In this document: positions 13,352-26,423 of the stretch, one piece after another
Layout of the letters: the number at the start of each line of letters is the position of its first letter
How positions within the stretch are numbered: position 1 is the first letter of the stretch
NCBI GenBank assembly: GCA_019321725.1
Contig: CM033107.1
Span: forward strand, 26,031,445 to 26,095,444
Direction: 5' to 3'
DNA from: Paulownia fortunei
Lineage: Eukaryota; Streptophyta; Magnoliopsida; Lamiales; Paulowniaceae
Length of the DNA: 64,000 bases
The notes under the pieces: model-generated
What the model was told of the DNA's origin: nothing
Seen by the model: only the letters and a program-made list of their open reading frames with translations
Databases searched by the model: none
Made by a program: the position numbers and the translations under genes

Positions 13352-16300
13352 ATGGGGAAGAACTTGCATCACCAAGAATCTCATATATCTTTGGAGAACC
13401 ACAGTCCAGGATGCATGTGGGGAATACTTAATCATTTTCATCATAATAGGTGGCATCATGTCAAGAAAAGGCTCCCTCGTAGGAGGCATGGTTTGGGAAA
13501 ACATTCCACTGGTAAAAAGTGTTTTCAATCCTATTCCTTGTTTTGTTTCTATGTTTTCTTTTTCTGTTTCATTTTTTTTTTTTTCATTTTTTTTTTTTAA
13601 ATATGGAGAAGTGTGATACACACTATCTAATTCACTACATAATCTTGATATGTAAGATTTTAAGTTCTGAATCCAATTGTGTTTGGCAGATCAAGAGAGC
13701 ACCTGGACTACTTTGGAGGCTGCTGAAGTGCAAGAAAACATTGATTCTTTAGCCGAAAATTCTGCTGTATGTTTTCAATTCTTTCTTCTTGTCTTAACAT
13801 GCCTGATGTCTTGCTCTGCAGCAAGAACTCTTTTTATTTTGGTTCTTCTAGCACAAACAACTGTTTCCACTGGAAGTGCATGTGAATTTTTATGTTGAAT
13901 ATATAAAGTTTTTAATGGACTTGATAGTGACATTGTGAAGAAAACTTGTCAATGTCATCAGGTGGATACAAAATCCTTGGATCCTAGTCCAGCACCTAAA
14001 AGCTCAATGAAATCTCGAATAAAAGCTTTGATTACCGAAGAGATGTCTAAAAGGAGGGGCCGCCATCGGAGAACTACTTCTTGCCCCACAAGGACACAAC
14101 TGGATAGAACTATTTCCTTTCATCGTCTAGAATTATCAGATTTAGAGTCACCTGCTCTGAACAATTCAAACGATGACGTATTGGGGTGTCATGATAGTGT
14201 GCACTCTGCTGCTTTATTGGACCCCCTCCTGCCTAGGCTCGGTGAAGAACATGGTAGCAACATCAGCGCATGTGAGTTGTGCGCCACAATGCTTAACTTG
14301 AATTACTCGAAGCAAATTGAGGTTAATAAGCTAGGGAGACAACCGGTTAGAGATCATATTCTTCTTCGGGACAAGTTAATATATGCAATAGAGCCAAGTA
14401 AATGTGATTCACTTCAAGAGTCGAAGCTATTTATGGATGCTCTTGATTTACTTAACCTGAGAAAAGAGGTGTTCCTGAAAATTTTGCAAGATCCAAGTTC
14501 TTCATTAGCTCACCAGTTACATTGTAGGCGGACGCCCAATTTGAGGTTCGGATTAACCAAGTCTGTGTCATTTCCGGTGTCTGGTTCATCGGCCAGAAGA
14601 GCCTTTAAGTCGGACAATTCTACAACCAAACAGGAAAATAGATATCGTATAAAAGAGGAAGATGAATTGCAACACTGTGTAGAAGTGACTGAAGACTTCA
14701 ATAAGCATTTGGCGACATTAAAAGGTTTATTTACAGAAAATGGTAGTCCAGAGCAGTTCTTGAGGGAGCTAGAGCTCTCAGACAATGCCTCTCCTACTTT
14801 AGGCAACATGCTGAGGAAAAGGCATGATAATAAAGTCATCCTCAAACGTTTCAAGAATCTTAGGGAGAAATTAAAACATGTAATCCGTGATAGAAAAAAA
14901 GAGAAGAATCGGATTATTATGGACGCAGTACACCATAAAATTCCTTATGGTCGTAGTGTCTCCTCCAAGAATCTTAATGACGATGGTGACATGACTCCAG
15001 AAATTAAAGCAGACAAATTTAGCAATTATAATAGTCCTGGTAGTTGTGGGAGTGACCAACTAGGTTCTGATTTTGGCAAAAGCCCACAGCAGCCCTTCAA
15101 AAGAACATCATCATTTAATGAATCATTTAATAGATATAATAGGTTACTTGAGATTAGTCTAAATAGAGAAGCAAAAGACCATATCTCTCATAGATTAAGG
15201 TTCAGAACGGCAGATTCACTCTCACCTATTCCAAGTCGTCCTGCCATCCTGGGAAGGATTCTTTCACTTCCTGATCTCAGGTCTTACTCTTCCATTCATA
15301 TTGATGATTCTGCCAGCACTAGTTCTTTGCATACAGCGGATATGGTTGCTGCAGGAAACATTAGTATAGGAGAACAAAAGCCATTACGACTAGGTTCAGA
15401 AAATAAAGTTCTGCCATTGGCTATTTCAGAAAGTGAAAGTCAAGAAAACTTGATGGATGCTGGAGAGACGTTTGATGATTCAGCTGATTCGAAGACCTGG
15501 GAGAGTGCTTCATCCCATGATTTCAATCTTGAACCTGTGCCGAGTTCCGCTCCTCAGCCATCAAAGTCGGATCAGGTTTCTGAAAATGAGTCTAACTATC
15601 AGGAGGATGGAATTGGCCAAGGGCTTGCAGTGTCTGTTTCAGAAGGTAAGTTCCATGAGCTTATCTCTCATAACCAATTGTCTTTTTTGACCTTCATTGC
15701 CTTGGTGAAAATATTTCAAATCAAAGCTTTCATAAGATGAAGCAAAAGGGTTTGCAATGTACCTTTTCCACTCTTATATCAAGTTCAAGTATATCCCACT
15801 TGTGCAATACATGCCAACAAAGTCGAATATTCCTGGGATACTAATCAGACATGGTCACAGTTGTGTGCCTTTGTCGCGTGTTTACTTTTTTCTAGATTCC
15901 AAATCTATTTAGGTGCATTGCATGGATGACAGTTGCATGCAGTTAGTTTCAATAAAATCTATTCTTCTCATTGCAGAGTCAGAATTTTCCAGAAGGCTCC
16001 TCTTTCCCACCGAGGAGGATTCTTCAGCCATTCAGCAGGATTTACCCTACTTGGATTCCAGTACTGTATCAGAAAACATGGTTGACATTGATACTCCGGG
16101 AATTCAATTGATCAAGCAATTCTACAATGACCTCTTGCATGTTCAAGTGGATACCAAGAATGAAGCTGAATTCAATTTCGTAAAAGACGTGTTAGAACTA
16201 TCTGGCTTCAGCAGGGACGAGATTCTAGGAAAATGGCATTCTGCAGAGCACCCTGTCAACCCATTGGTGTTTGAGGAAGTGGAAGGGTGCTTGGTTGCTC

Positions 16301-16665
16301 AACCCGAGTGTTATGGAAATGAAGAAGGTGGAAGCTGTGATCACCTTCTTTTGTTTGATTTAATTAATGAGGTACTGTTAGATATCCATGAGAGATCATT
16401 TTGCTACTGGCCAATGCCTCTGACTAGCCGGTCTCATATACATCAAATGCCTAAGGGTTACCATGTTCTGGAGGAGGTTTGGGCTGAAATAAGCCGGTTA
16501 CTAAATTGGGGACCAGAAATTGATCAAGCTATCGATGATGCTGTTAGCCGGGATTTGGCTAAACATGACGGTTGGATGAATCTCCAACTGGATACAGAGT
16601 GTGTGGGGCTTGAGATGGAAGATCTAATATTTGATGATCTTCTTGAAGAGATCATTTTGACCTGA
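13352..16665 (+). CDS. TRM-like (TON1-recruiting-motif family) DUF4378 protein
   Basis: TRM/LONGIFOLIA-type proteins bring TON1 and PP2A regulators to cortical microtubules and influence division-plane and cell shape; that role is family inference. Four coding exons join in phase: 13352-13511, 13690-13766, 13962-15645 and 15977-16665, giving 869 aa. The start is the MGKNLHHQ methionine at 13352; an in-frame ATG at 13340 would add four residues. Visible features: a His/Arg-rich N-terminus (HHNRWHHVKKRLPRRRHG); a basic block KSRIKALITEEMSKRRGRHRR; a long low-complexity Ser-rich middle; and a C-terminal DUF4378 region from about residue 690 with EFNFVKDVLELSGF, LLLFDLINEVLLDI and VLEEVWAEISRLL. 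The extreme C-terminus, MEDLIFDDLLEEIIL, matches the conserved acidic end of TRM proteins. No break is seen. Subfamily assignment (for example TRM32-like) is not secure. Confidence 0.88.
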
Positions 16666-17455
16666 GTTCCTCCTGGGCCAAATTTACCTTAGTTGCAGCT
16701 ATATCTTGTCCCCTCTCAGACCATTAGCCTTAGTAGGTTAAAAAATTAGGAACAGTAATGCCTAGGAGTAACAGTTCTTGACAAATATACTAATCGATAT
16801 TGTACAGATTAGAGTATATGACCATAGTAGGTAAAGGTGAAAGAAGGAAAAAAACTTTTCAGCCACTTGATTTAGATTAAATAGCTGAAGCTGGGAGGCA
16901 GAAACCTTGAGTTCCTTGCTTGCAAATAGATAAAAAGAATCAGACGATCAGCAACAAGTTGCAGTTGCAGGGATCTTTGAATCTTTAAGTCATTTTTAGA
17001 TTGTAACTTTGTATTTATGGTGATTTGCCACATTTATTAATGCTTTGCATATATTTTATAAGTGCGTATTAATTAAATCTAGTTATTTCTAGACAATACG
17101 AACTATACAAGTATTGAAGTGGCAATTGACGATGTTTTACTGTATCCTGGAATACACTCTTGAATTTTGATCCCTTTTTCTTAGAAATGTTTGTGTTGTC
17201 TTGTAGTGATGCTCTATCTTGATTCTAACCTATTACTCTCCCTACTTATTAGAGCACTTAGCTAAAGATCTAAAGTTGAAGATTAACAGATTTCAATTAA
17301 GTACTACAACTAAAAGTGCAACATAACTTGAGTAGAACACGGATAGCTAACCTAAGCACTGCTTGCTCAAGAAATACTGTAGAAATAAGTAATGTTTTAA
17401 TTAGTTTTTGAGATAATATAGCTATTTATTTAATATTAAAAATTTCATACAGCAA
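16666..17455. other. 3' UTR of the TRM-like gene and spacer
   Basis: The first roughly 350 bases after the stop are moderately GC and probably 3' UTR. The remainder is AT-rich spacer up to the tRNA gene. No coding sequence was recognised. Confidence 0.5.
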
Positions 17456-17528
17456 GCCCGTCTAGCTCAGTTGGTAGAGCGCAAGGCTCTTAACCTTGTG
17501 GTCGTGGGTTCGAGCCCCACGGTGGGCG
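17456..17528 (+). tRNA. trnK-CUU: tRNA-Lys (anticodon CTT)
   Basis: A 73-base cloverleaf without intron. The acceptor stem pairs GCCCGTC with GGTGGGC and leaves discriminator G at 17528. The D arm is GCTC...GAGC. The anticodon stem is CAAGG/CCTTG with loop CTCTTAA, putting anticodon CTT at 17489-17491. The T arm is GTGGG-TTCGAGC-CCCAC. Internal A and B boxes (TAGCTCAGTTGG and GGTTCGAGCCC) support RNA polymerase III transcription. A CAA triplet lies just upstream, as is usual for plant tRNA genes, and a T-rich stretch follows. Nuclear cytosolic type, apparently intact. Confidence 0.97.
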
Positions 17529-20500
17529 AGTTTGTTCTATTGCTTTTAATTATATTTTTTCTTATTATCCTTGCCTTCTTAATATCCTTTCCCGCTACAT
17601 AAGTATAATCCTACAAGTCAAATTAAGAGCAATATTAATAAGTGCATCATATTTCCAAAAATTATCTTTATATTTGATTAATAATCGCTAATTCAGGGTA
17701 ACAGAAGGCAACATATTTATTCATTTCAAACTAATCTGAAGCAGCTAAAATCTTTTAAGGCTTTGGGCCATTTACAAGCTGCAATTTTTTATTCTTTTCT
17801 TTTAAATGTTCACTAGCTTTTTGAAAGAATAGAGTGACCTTCTTATCCCTGTTGATTTTTTTTGGCCTATCATTTTCTTTCACATTTTATATACTAACTA
17901 AGTGATATATGGTGACCAGCTCCATATCAAGTGTTGCCTCACAGCTAAGGGGGATTGACGATACTTCGATTTCTATTCCATCAAAGTTTCCACCAATGTT
18001 CTCTTCCTTTTTACCCACTTCCATTATTATGCTGCACCTCTTTTGACTAAATAAAAGTTAAAACACAATGACAATGATATTATATAGTAATTTCTGTAAA
18101 AAGAGATGAAAAAATTATAGACACTTGCAATAAGGTATTGTCTAAGTGATAAGTTTGAAATTCCACTTCCAATAAATCTTGAATTTGAGTTTCACTCTGT
18201 TTACGCAGTAATTTCTAATTCTTTGAGTCCTTGTTTCCGTTTGATAAAATTGGAATGGCTAGTTGGCCTTTCTGTGTCTTCATTTGCAGCAAATCAAATA
18301 AACTGAATTCAAATTTTGCCAAAACTCCATTCTGTACAAGTTGCTGTGGTAAGAGTAGTAAAAAAGTAAAGCACCCTACTCTTTTTCTTTATAGAACTGC
18401 CATCCATTAATCTGCCTAAGAAACCAATTATTTTTTTTGTCTTGATAGAACTACATTATTGTTGTGTAATATGAACTCAAAGAATCATACCAAAAGATGC
18501 TTTCTTTTTACTTCAATATTGAACATATTAATTCAACTACGGGTAAAAAAAGGGATTGAAATACTTCACACACCAACAGTAATGATGCCACGTTAATAGT
18601 GCAACGACCACTGCCATTTAGTATTAAAACACTTAATATGGATAGAACAATTTCCTATTGATCTCTTGCAGTAGTATTGAAGTACAACAATACAAACATT
18701 AGTTTTCTTTCATTTGTACCAAAAGAACTGTCTTGTGCGTAAGTTTGAACTGGAGGAGGCAACATCTTCAGTACAAAATGTACTTAAAAGTGGGGGCAAA
18801 TAAAATTAAAAATGTCCAAAAATAATTCAATTGTTGGCCACATCGAAAGAGATTCTCCATCCACTGCAAATGGAGGAAATTAATTTATACCCCACCTAAA
18901 AACCAGCGAGCACTGAAAAAAGTAGTTAGCATTTCCCTTTCCTTTTGCCATTTCTCTTTTGCCCTTTTCCTGTGCTTTTAATCTTTGCATGGAGGATAGG
19001 TCACTTCTAATGGTTGAAAGGAGAGACTGTTTGTAGGTCTTTACAGCAATGAGCATCCCATGTGGTGGCATAGGGAAAAAGGAATTGAATTTTTGAGATT
19101 TTAATATGTAAGTGATCATAATTTCAAATCTCCCATGAGATGAGATTGAATTGAAATTTTTTCACTAAATCTATTTATGATCATTGAATTATTATAAATG
19201 TACAATTATTTTATGTTAATTTAATGATTTTGAATGGACTGAATGTATTGTATCTGCTTCATTTAAAAAATTTATGAGGATTATTTAGACTATTTTTTTT
19301 TTTTTACTTCACCGCTTAGATGTTATAAGTAATTAAAAGCATTGTGTTTAATAAGTGTTTAACTTTTTATTTTAAAAAAAAATACGAACAAATGGGCAGA
19401 TATTTTCATGCATGCTTTTTAAGTATTATATGAGATAGTATCCAAGTTACGACAGTTGGGAACTTTCTTTTGTGCTCAATTTAAATTATTTAATTGTTGG
19501 AATACCAGGGGATTAATAGTAAAAGAGATATACTTCACGGATACAAATATCAAATAATATCTGTCCAAAAATGATCAAACACATCATCATATTTAAACAT
19601 CAAATAACAATAATTTAACAATTAATAATTTACAATAATTAAATATCAGAAAATAACATTTACACACACTTTTGGTGACAAATAAACATACTTCTGGTGA
19701 CACTCAGAAATTAAGAATTTGAACCTCAGCTTTACCACCTTTGGTTTATTTTTTAATTAGTAGAATTGTCAAATATACCATTACATTAAATATCAATAAA
19801 CAACATACTAATGATTCATAAACAATAATTAACAATTATCAACAATCAATAATCAACTATTATTATGAAAGTAAACAAACTCCTACATTTAATGAAATTC
19901 AAATCCCATAATTTATAGTTTTAGAATCTCAATTATTGTTACTTAAATTAGCCTCATTTTATTTTTTTTAAAGAAAATATTTGAATGTCAATCATTACAT
20001 GCAACATTCAAGCTCATTAAGTATAAATAATTATATTATGCAATATATCAAAATATTAAATATTAAATAAAAAATACTTGAACTCAAAAGACATTTTAAT
20101 CATGAAACCTTAGAATATGAAAAGGTACCAAAAGGCTGCTTTCTTAGGTCTTAAAAAAAAATTCGAACTTTACTTCTAATTTCAATGGACGAGGATTTAT
20201 AGTGAAGCTTCCCCACCATTTACCAATGTTAAAGTTCTTTTAAAAGGACAGAACCTTTAGAAATTTATTCTTTTTCTTCTTCCTTTTTTATCCTCATTAT
20301 TTCTCATCTCAATCGGTTTCACCCTCTCTTCTCTCTCTTAATATGTCGGTTTCTCTACTTAAATTATTAGAAATATCAACCATATTGTATCTTCAATTTA
20401 ATGAAAATTTTCAAATCACATATCCATATAAAAAATCTCACCTCAATGTCATGTTAAATCATATTACTAAAATGTTAACTAGTAATTTTAAAACTGTCAC

Positions 20501-21490
20501 TTATGATACATATTAAATTGAAATATTTTTCTTTTGCTTATTAATAATTTTCACAAATTTAATAGGATAATAATTATTTTTAAGTTAAGAATTTTGATAT
20601 TAAGTTAAACATGTATAGCAACAGCTCGATCATGGGCGTGGCAACACAAATATAATCCTCAAATTATTGTGCCCATTATTTTATCATGAAATTATCAATA
20701 TATATATATATATATGACATTTATTCTCAATATGTAACTTATACATAAATTTTGTGTCACTATCAGTTAATTATTAAAATTTATACACAATTTTATAACT
20801 ATTAAATTTTTGACAATTGTTAATGTACCAAAATAAAATTCTTATCTCTTAATCTATACATATGTATACAATTAAATTATAATTTAATATTAATATTTAA
20901 TTTCGTATATATTTGGATATGGTAGTTTATCCTCTGGTGCACGATAAGCAACAATCATTTTCAATTCAATAATCAATTGCATGGACAAAAAATTCAACAG
21001 CAATACCTAGGTACATTGGACAAGTTGACTAGCAGATAAGATTTTTGTCAACTAACATTCTTTTCTCTAAGAAGTGATAATTATTTCAATATAAATTTAT
21101 AATCAATAAATTACAATAGATAATAAAATAATAAATTCACATAAATGAAATACATATTCACACATTCAATGCATCTTGAATCTAAAAACAACATCCCATT
21201 ATTCAATTCATATTTTATCCATATGTTATCTATGCTAAGGTACTTTTCTAACCTATTTATGCATTAATCTAATCTCGAATGATCCACTAAACAATTGCAT
21301 GGTCGAAAAATATCTCCACGGTCAGCACAGAGAGGACTATAATCTGACGGAGGACGTCCAATTCTAGAACTTACTGACGTTTCAGTTGTGGAATTTCGAT
21401 TTTTTGATGATCATGATTTAAAACGAATATTGCCTTTTTTTATTAATAAAAAAAAAAAATCAACGTAAAACAGTAGACAGACAACGACAG
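17529..21490. other. AT-rich intergenic spacer
   Basis: About 4 kb between the tRNA and the metallothionein. Very AT-rich, with simple-sequence patches (TA run about 20698-20716, ATC/AAT-rich tract about 19590-19870). No open frame shows family motifs on either strand. Confidence 0.6.
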
Positions 21491-21725
21491 GATACGTGGA
21501 GGGAGTTACTGTGGCACAGGCGTGGGCCGACTTACAAGGACCACCTGCTCCACCAGATCTCGACACGTGTACGGTGAGATCACCGGGCTCTCCCCCCTTC
21601 ACTCCACTATAAATAAAGGTCATGGTTCGCCCTCAAAAATCGTTCATCTCTTGAAGCATTCCACGAGTCGTGAAATCTTAGAAATTCCAAAATAATTCGA
21701 AATTTTCTTTGTGAAATTAAGGAAA
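21491..21725 (+). promoter_or_regulatory. Promoter and 5' UTR of the type 2 metallothionein
   Basis: A TATA box (TATAAATA) lies at 21608-21615, about 110 bases before the ATG, leaving a leader of about 80 bases without any upstream ATG. A palindromic G-box CACGTG is at 21564-21569, and a second ACGT core (TACGTG) lies near 21493. Such motifs bind bZIP and bHLH factors and often confer ABA, light or stress response; the response here is inferred. Confidence 0.75.
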
Positions 21726-22271
21726 ATGTCTTGCTGCGGAGGAAACTGTGGCTGTGGCGCTAACTGCGGTTGCGGCAATGGCTGCGGGGGGTAATTCATT
21801 GAAATTCCTTTTCTTTTTCCGTTCGATAAATTAATGCCCGTACTAGATTGGGTGAATTTTGTTAGATCATGATTTGGTGAATTGATTATGAAAATAGTTG
21901 CTTAAAAGAAATGATCTGTTTTAATTTGAATTAATTTTTGTTAAGAACGTATTCCACCGTATTGAAATTAAGCTATGGTAGTTGATGAAGAAATGATTCG
22001 TGCAGGTGCAAGATGTACCCAGATTTGAGCTACTCAGAGGCCAGCGCCCCCACTGTGACCCTCGTCCTTGGCGTTGCCCCACAAAAGACGTATGCATTTA
22101 TTTAATTTACGTGGTTTTATTCACAAAAATAAAGAAATTGGATTTTAATAATATTTGTATTTGTTACATATGTGCAGATATGCTGAGGGAGCAGAGTCTG
22201 TTGATGGTGGTGCAGAGAATGGGTGCAAGTGCGGAGCTAACTGCACCTGCAATCCATGCAGTTGCAAATGA
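21726..22271 (+). CDS. MT2: Type 2 metallothionein
   Basis: Small cysteine-rich cytosolic protein that binds Cu and Zn and buffers metals and reactive oxygen. Three exons, 21726-21790, 22006-22089 and 22178-22271, join in phase to 80 aa, the normal size for plant MT2. The N-terminal domain begins [11 protein letters not shown] and has eight Cys in the type 2 order CC, CxC, CxC, CxxC, ending at CKMYPDL. A Cys-free spacer with [12 protein letters not shown] follows. The C-terminal domain, [15 protein letters not shown], has three CxC pairs. Both introns are short with GT-AG ends. Total of 14 Cys, none missing. Plant MT2 genes are usually highly expressed, and the clean TATA box and short leader fit that. 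Confidence 0.97.
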
Positions 22272-24314
22272 GTTAATTGGGCCATGAAGCAGAGACGAAG
22301 AAGAAGATTAGTATTTACAAGTATTATATTGTAACTTTGAGTCTGAGTGTGTGTCCTCTGAAGGGTCAAAATTATGTGACATCTTCATCATCTTGTGATG
22401 ATGATAGTCTGTTTTAATTTGTGCCCTTATGTAATAAGAGTAGCCATGGGTGAACTAATGGTTACTTTTGGAGTCTGGTTTTTTCAGTAAAAAATGGGTT
22501 AGTATAACTGTCTCTGCTGCTTGTTGGAGTCCTTTTATTAATTATGTCAGAGGAGAGGAGAGTAGAGTTGGGTTCAATTAATGGAAACTCCTTTCTTCTA
22601 TGATTTGCAGTCTATGCATGTATTATCTTTGTGTCTTGTTAGTTTTTTTCAATGTTATCTGTTCAAGGAACTATGTTTTCATTCAAGACGAAATTAGGGA
22701 TTCAAAATATTAGCAGTTCAGATCGGAAAATTAATTAAATTATATCGTCACTAATTATTAGTGCATCATACGCCAATGAAAATTGAGGGTCTTGTGTTTT
22801 CGGTGTTTCAATTGGAGAGAACTTAAAACAATTCTTAATTGGTGAAATTATTGTAGACTATTTCTAAGTATGGTAACCTGGTATGCGCATAAGCAACAAA
22901 AATTGTAGTAATTACAATTTTGTTTTGGGTAAATAATTACATCAGCATCAATTATCCAATTAATTAGGTTCAACCACTGTTACGAGTTTTTTTCTAGGTG
23001 CAATGCTCTTTATATGTCTATTTCATGCATAGAAATATTTGAGGAACGAATGTTCTTCTTTTGGTCCTCACTTGAAAAGAGATGTCGGGATATGTGGGAG
23101 ATACATCCAGACTAAGGTAGAAGAAAAAGACTTTGCATATAATGTAAATTCCGTAGCGGATCGCGGCTAAACATCATTGGAACGGAGCAGTCACTCGACT
23201 TAGAAGAAGATGGGATTGAGCTCTACTTCTTATTGTAAAAGGGACAATTTGCGTTGATGAAGCATATATAGAATTTTTGAATTCTTTTGTGATTCTGATT
23301 TTTTTTTTTGGTTAATTTGAGTGCTATATTTTCCGTTAGAAATGAACGGTTAAAAGAATTTTCCGGGCGGTAGTTGAGAAAGTAAATTTGTGATTAGAAT
23401 TGATCGGAACAGCTGAATTGATGAATTTAAATAAATATTTTCTATCCAAGCAAGTGGTTGTTGGGCGAGTTATAATTGTTCACAAGTTTCCTCCTCTTGC
23501 TAGCGCTAAGAGTCTCATATTATAACATATCCGATGCCAAACTCATGTTGGGTTGTTGGGAACTTCCAAGATTATGTCATTGCTGTCTTTTTTTGGTCGT
23601 TTAATCCTAAGTAGATAAACCTGTTCCTTTATTGTTGATCTTGGGATGGTGTACAATTATTGGGGCAAGGGCATGCATGATTGATTACTACGGAGAAGAG
23701 ATAAGATAATGTCAGTGATGCATATGAATTGTCTGTATAGGTCTCTCTTGTTTCTCGTAGTCCTTGCTTTGTACTTTACGAATAATTGTCAGATTGTTAT
23801 GACTGAGGTTCAGACATCAAATCTTAAATTTAAAAACCTCGTAAATCTGAAATGCAAATTGTGTGAATGCTACGACAAAATCGTTGTGCAAAAATAGCCC
23901 CAAATATAGGAAGAGAGAGCAAGGAGATGAACTGAACGTACCTTTCACTCAGCAGTCACCAGCTGTTTTTTGTGTTGGTGTGCTAATTTTCCGAAGACTT
24001 TTCTTGAAGCCCTTTCGAGCATGTTATGCACCTACAAAATGAATTTAATCAAGCAAACCATTGATTGAAATTCCCACTTCGTTGAGACGACGCCTAACTT
24101 CTTTGGATCACTTAGCTGCAATCATCAAAGGAAGCATTTTTACTACAATCATCTCTTTAAGTATGACACATGCATCTTCACATTGATGCTTCATACAGAT
24201 TCCAAAAGGCTTGTTTTCCTTCCCTTAATTACAGACGAGCTAAGGTAGCTTGAATTAATTTACTAGTCATGGATTCGAATTATTTGGAGGAGAGTTGGAG
24301 AACTAACTACTAAT
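22272..24314. other. Metallothionein 3' UTR and spacer
   Basis: About 250 bases after the stop are probable 3' UTR. Beyond that no gene is assigned. A 62-codon open frame at 23709-23897 (+) has a hydrophobic start, and two phase-matched open segments at 23945-24031 and 24059-24115 (-) have good splice borders; neither could be tied to a known family. Confidence 0.5.
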
Positions 24315-25505
24315 ACTTTTTAGAATAAATCATATTTTACTTTCTTTTATTTTTATTGACTATCACTTTATTATCTTGTACTCTCATTTTATCTCATTTT
24401 ACTCCATTATACTTTTATTGTTTCACTTTACCCTTTTATACTTTAAAAAAATTAAACAAATTACCATTACCAATTATTTATAATAAAATTACTTTAAAAT
24501 TTTTTAAAATTAATAGACTTATATTTATATTCTAATATTTTTTCAACTTAAGTAATAACACTTAACATTAAATTCATTTTAAATTTTATTATTCTTAAAG
24601 TTTAATAGTTATATTTTATAAATATAGTTCTTATTAAATTTTTATATCGTATGATATTTTTTATTAGTTAATACATTTTACTTATAAATTTTCTACTTAT
24701 CATAAATATAAAAAATATATAACATATTTTTAAAAAGTATTTTGTTAAGCACATAAAATATTAATAAAAAATTTCTCATTGTTAATGGAATTATTAAAAT
24801 TTCATAAAAATAATGTTAAATTAAAAAAAAATAGGTATAATTTAATAACATTAAATAAATTATAAAAAATTGAATTTATTGTAATTAATTGATACTATGT
24901 TCTATTAAAAAAATCATAGTCATTTTACTAATTAATTTTATTGCATTACTTGATTATAATGATTATTTTTGAATTTAACATAATTTCTATGAATTTATGA
25001 TAATTTTATTAATAATAAAAAAATATTACTAATGTTTTATGCATTTAGTAAGACTTTATTTAAAAATATTTTATATATTTTTTGAATTTGAATTGAATAA
25101 AAAATTATAAGTAAAGTGTATTAACTAATAAAATATTTTCTACCATTTACTAATTTGATAGAAATTATGTTAAATTAAAAATTAACTATTAAAATTTAAG
25201 TACGATAAAATTTTAAATAAATTTAATGTCAAGTATTAATTAATTAAATTTAAAAAATATTAAAAGATAAATATAAATATATTAATTTTAGAATATTTTA
25301 AAGTATTTTTATTATAAATAATATATAATTATAATTTGATTATTTTTTTGAAAATACGTGGGACAAAATGAGACAAGTATAATTAAATAAAGTGAGATAA
25401 AATAAAGTATAAGAAAGTAAAATGAGAGAATTAAGAATATAAAAAAATAAAATAATATTTAATAAAAATAGAAATGATAAAATGAAATTTTATCCACTTA
25501 AAAAC
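24315..25505. mobile_element. Foldback / long-inverted-repeat MITE-like element
   Basis: The two halves of this AT-rich block are imperfect reverse complements across almost their full length, with the symmetry centre near 24908. Matching landmarks: the ATTAGTTAATACA region near 24663 pairs with its complement near 25120; a block containing ATTTATAATAAAA at about 24475 pairs with about 25320; the outer TTTTTAGAATAAAT pairs with TTTATCCACTTAAAAA near 25490-25505. The element has no coding capacity. Arms of about 590 bases with a tiny loop fit a foldback or non-autonomous TIR element. Family and target-site duplication were not determined, and the ends are accurate to about 10 bases. Confidence 0.8.
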
Positions 25506-26082
25506 AAAACAAAAAATTAGTGATTTACTAAGCTATCTTCTGTCCAATTCCTCAACGGTGGAAATTCGCCAGTCACAAGTCAAGTAACAAGTATAACTTG
25601 TGATATTCTATCCTCGCTTCAGTTTACTTTAATGAATTGAGTTAGATTTACTAAATAATTCAACTCAGTTTAATGTATACCTTGAGAATTTTGACTTACT
25701 GGATAATCATAAGTCCAATTTAATTTTAAAATTATGTAATTATTTATTTGATACAAATTTTACTAAGAAGGTGAAATTTAATTATCCCACCAAACCCACC
25801 AAACCTATAACACATAAATTATCTATTTTATCTTTAAAATTAAAAATAAAATTACAATTTTTGCCCCTATAAAGGAAATAAATTTTGAGCATACATTCCC
25901 AATTTTATTGAATTAAATTATGAAATCCTTTTTTCTACAATTCATTCTTCTTGCTCTTTTTTCTCTATTTATGCAACCCTTCTTTTATTTCTTTTTTTTT
26001 TTCAGTTGGGGTATGGACTCTTTCTTGTCTTTTTAGTTAAAAATAATCAAAGTCCCCTACTGCCTGAAAATTCCCTTCAATT

Positions 26083-26290
26083 TGAGGAGAAAAAAAAAAA
26101 AGGAAAGAAGAAGGCGAGATAGGCGGCGGCGGCGGAAGCAGAGATAAAGAGAGGAGAGAATGGAAATAAAAAGAGGAAAAATAAAAAGAATGAAGAAATA
26201 AAAGAGAAAAGAAAAGGAAAATGAGAGAATTGAAAGAAAGAAGAAAGAAAGAAAGAATTCTGTTAGCTAGAAGGAGGATAAAGAAAATGA
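26083..26290 (+). repeat. Polypurine tract with a GGC cluster
   Basis: Around 200 bases are nearly all A and G on the plus strand, with a short GGC-repeat interruption near 26121-26133 and GAAA repeats near the end. It is open on the minus strand only because of its composition and is not a gene. Confidence 0.85.
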
Positions 26291-26340
26291 ATAAGAATGA
26301 ACAAATAGACTCTTGGTCATGAACAGTCAAGGAGAAAGAA

Positions 26341-26423
26341 AAAAAAAGTATGAAGGGTATAATAGTATTTTACTATAATTTCAAAAAAGTATGAAGGATA
26401 TAATAATATTTTACTATAATTTC
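26341..26423. repeat. Two-copy tandem duplication, 41-base period
   Basis: A segment containing AGTATGAAGG, TATAATA and ATTTTACTATAATTTC occurs twice, 41 bases apart, with two or three differences between copies. Confidence 0.9.

Noticed and set aside
13163..13621. 152-codon minus-strand open frame
   Set aside because: It is antisense to the first exon of the TRM-like gene, where the plus strand has conserved coding and splice sites.
22000..22287. 95-codon plus-strand open frame over the metallothionein
   Set aside because: Off-frame reading through introns; the Cys-rich MT2 frame with clean splice sites explains this region.
23709..23897. 62-codon plus-strand frame with a hydrophobic N-terminus and several Cys (possible secreted peptide)
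   Set aside because: No recognised family, promoter or conservation; one short frame of this kind is expected by chance over several kilobases.
26037..26330. 97-codon minus-strand frame rich in Leu, Phe and Ser
   Set aside because: It follows from the polypurine tract; composition alone keeps the frame open.
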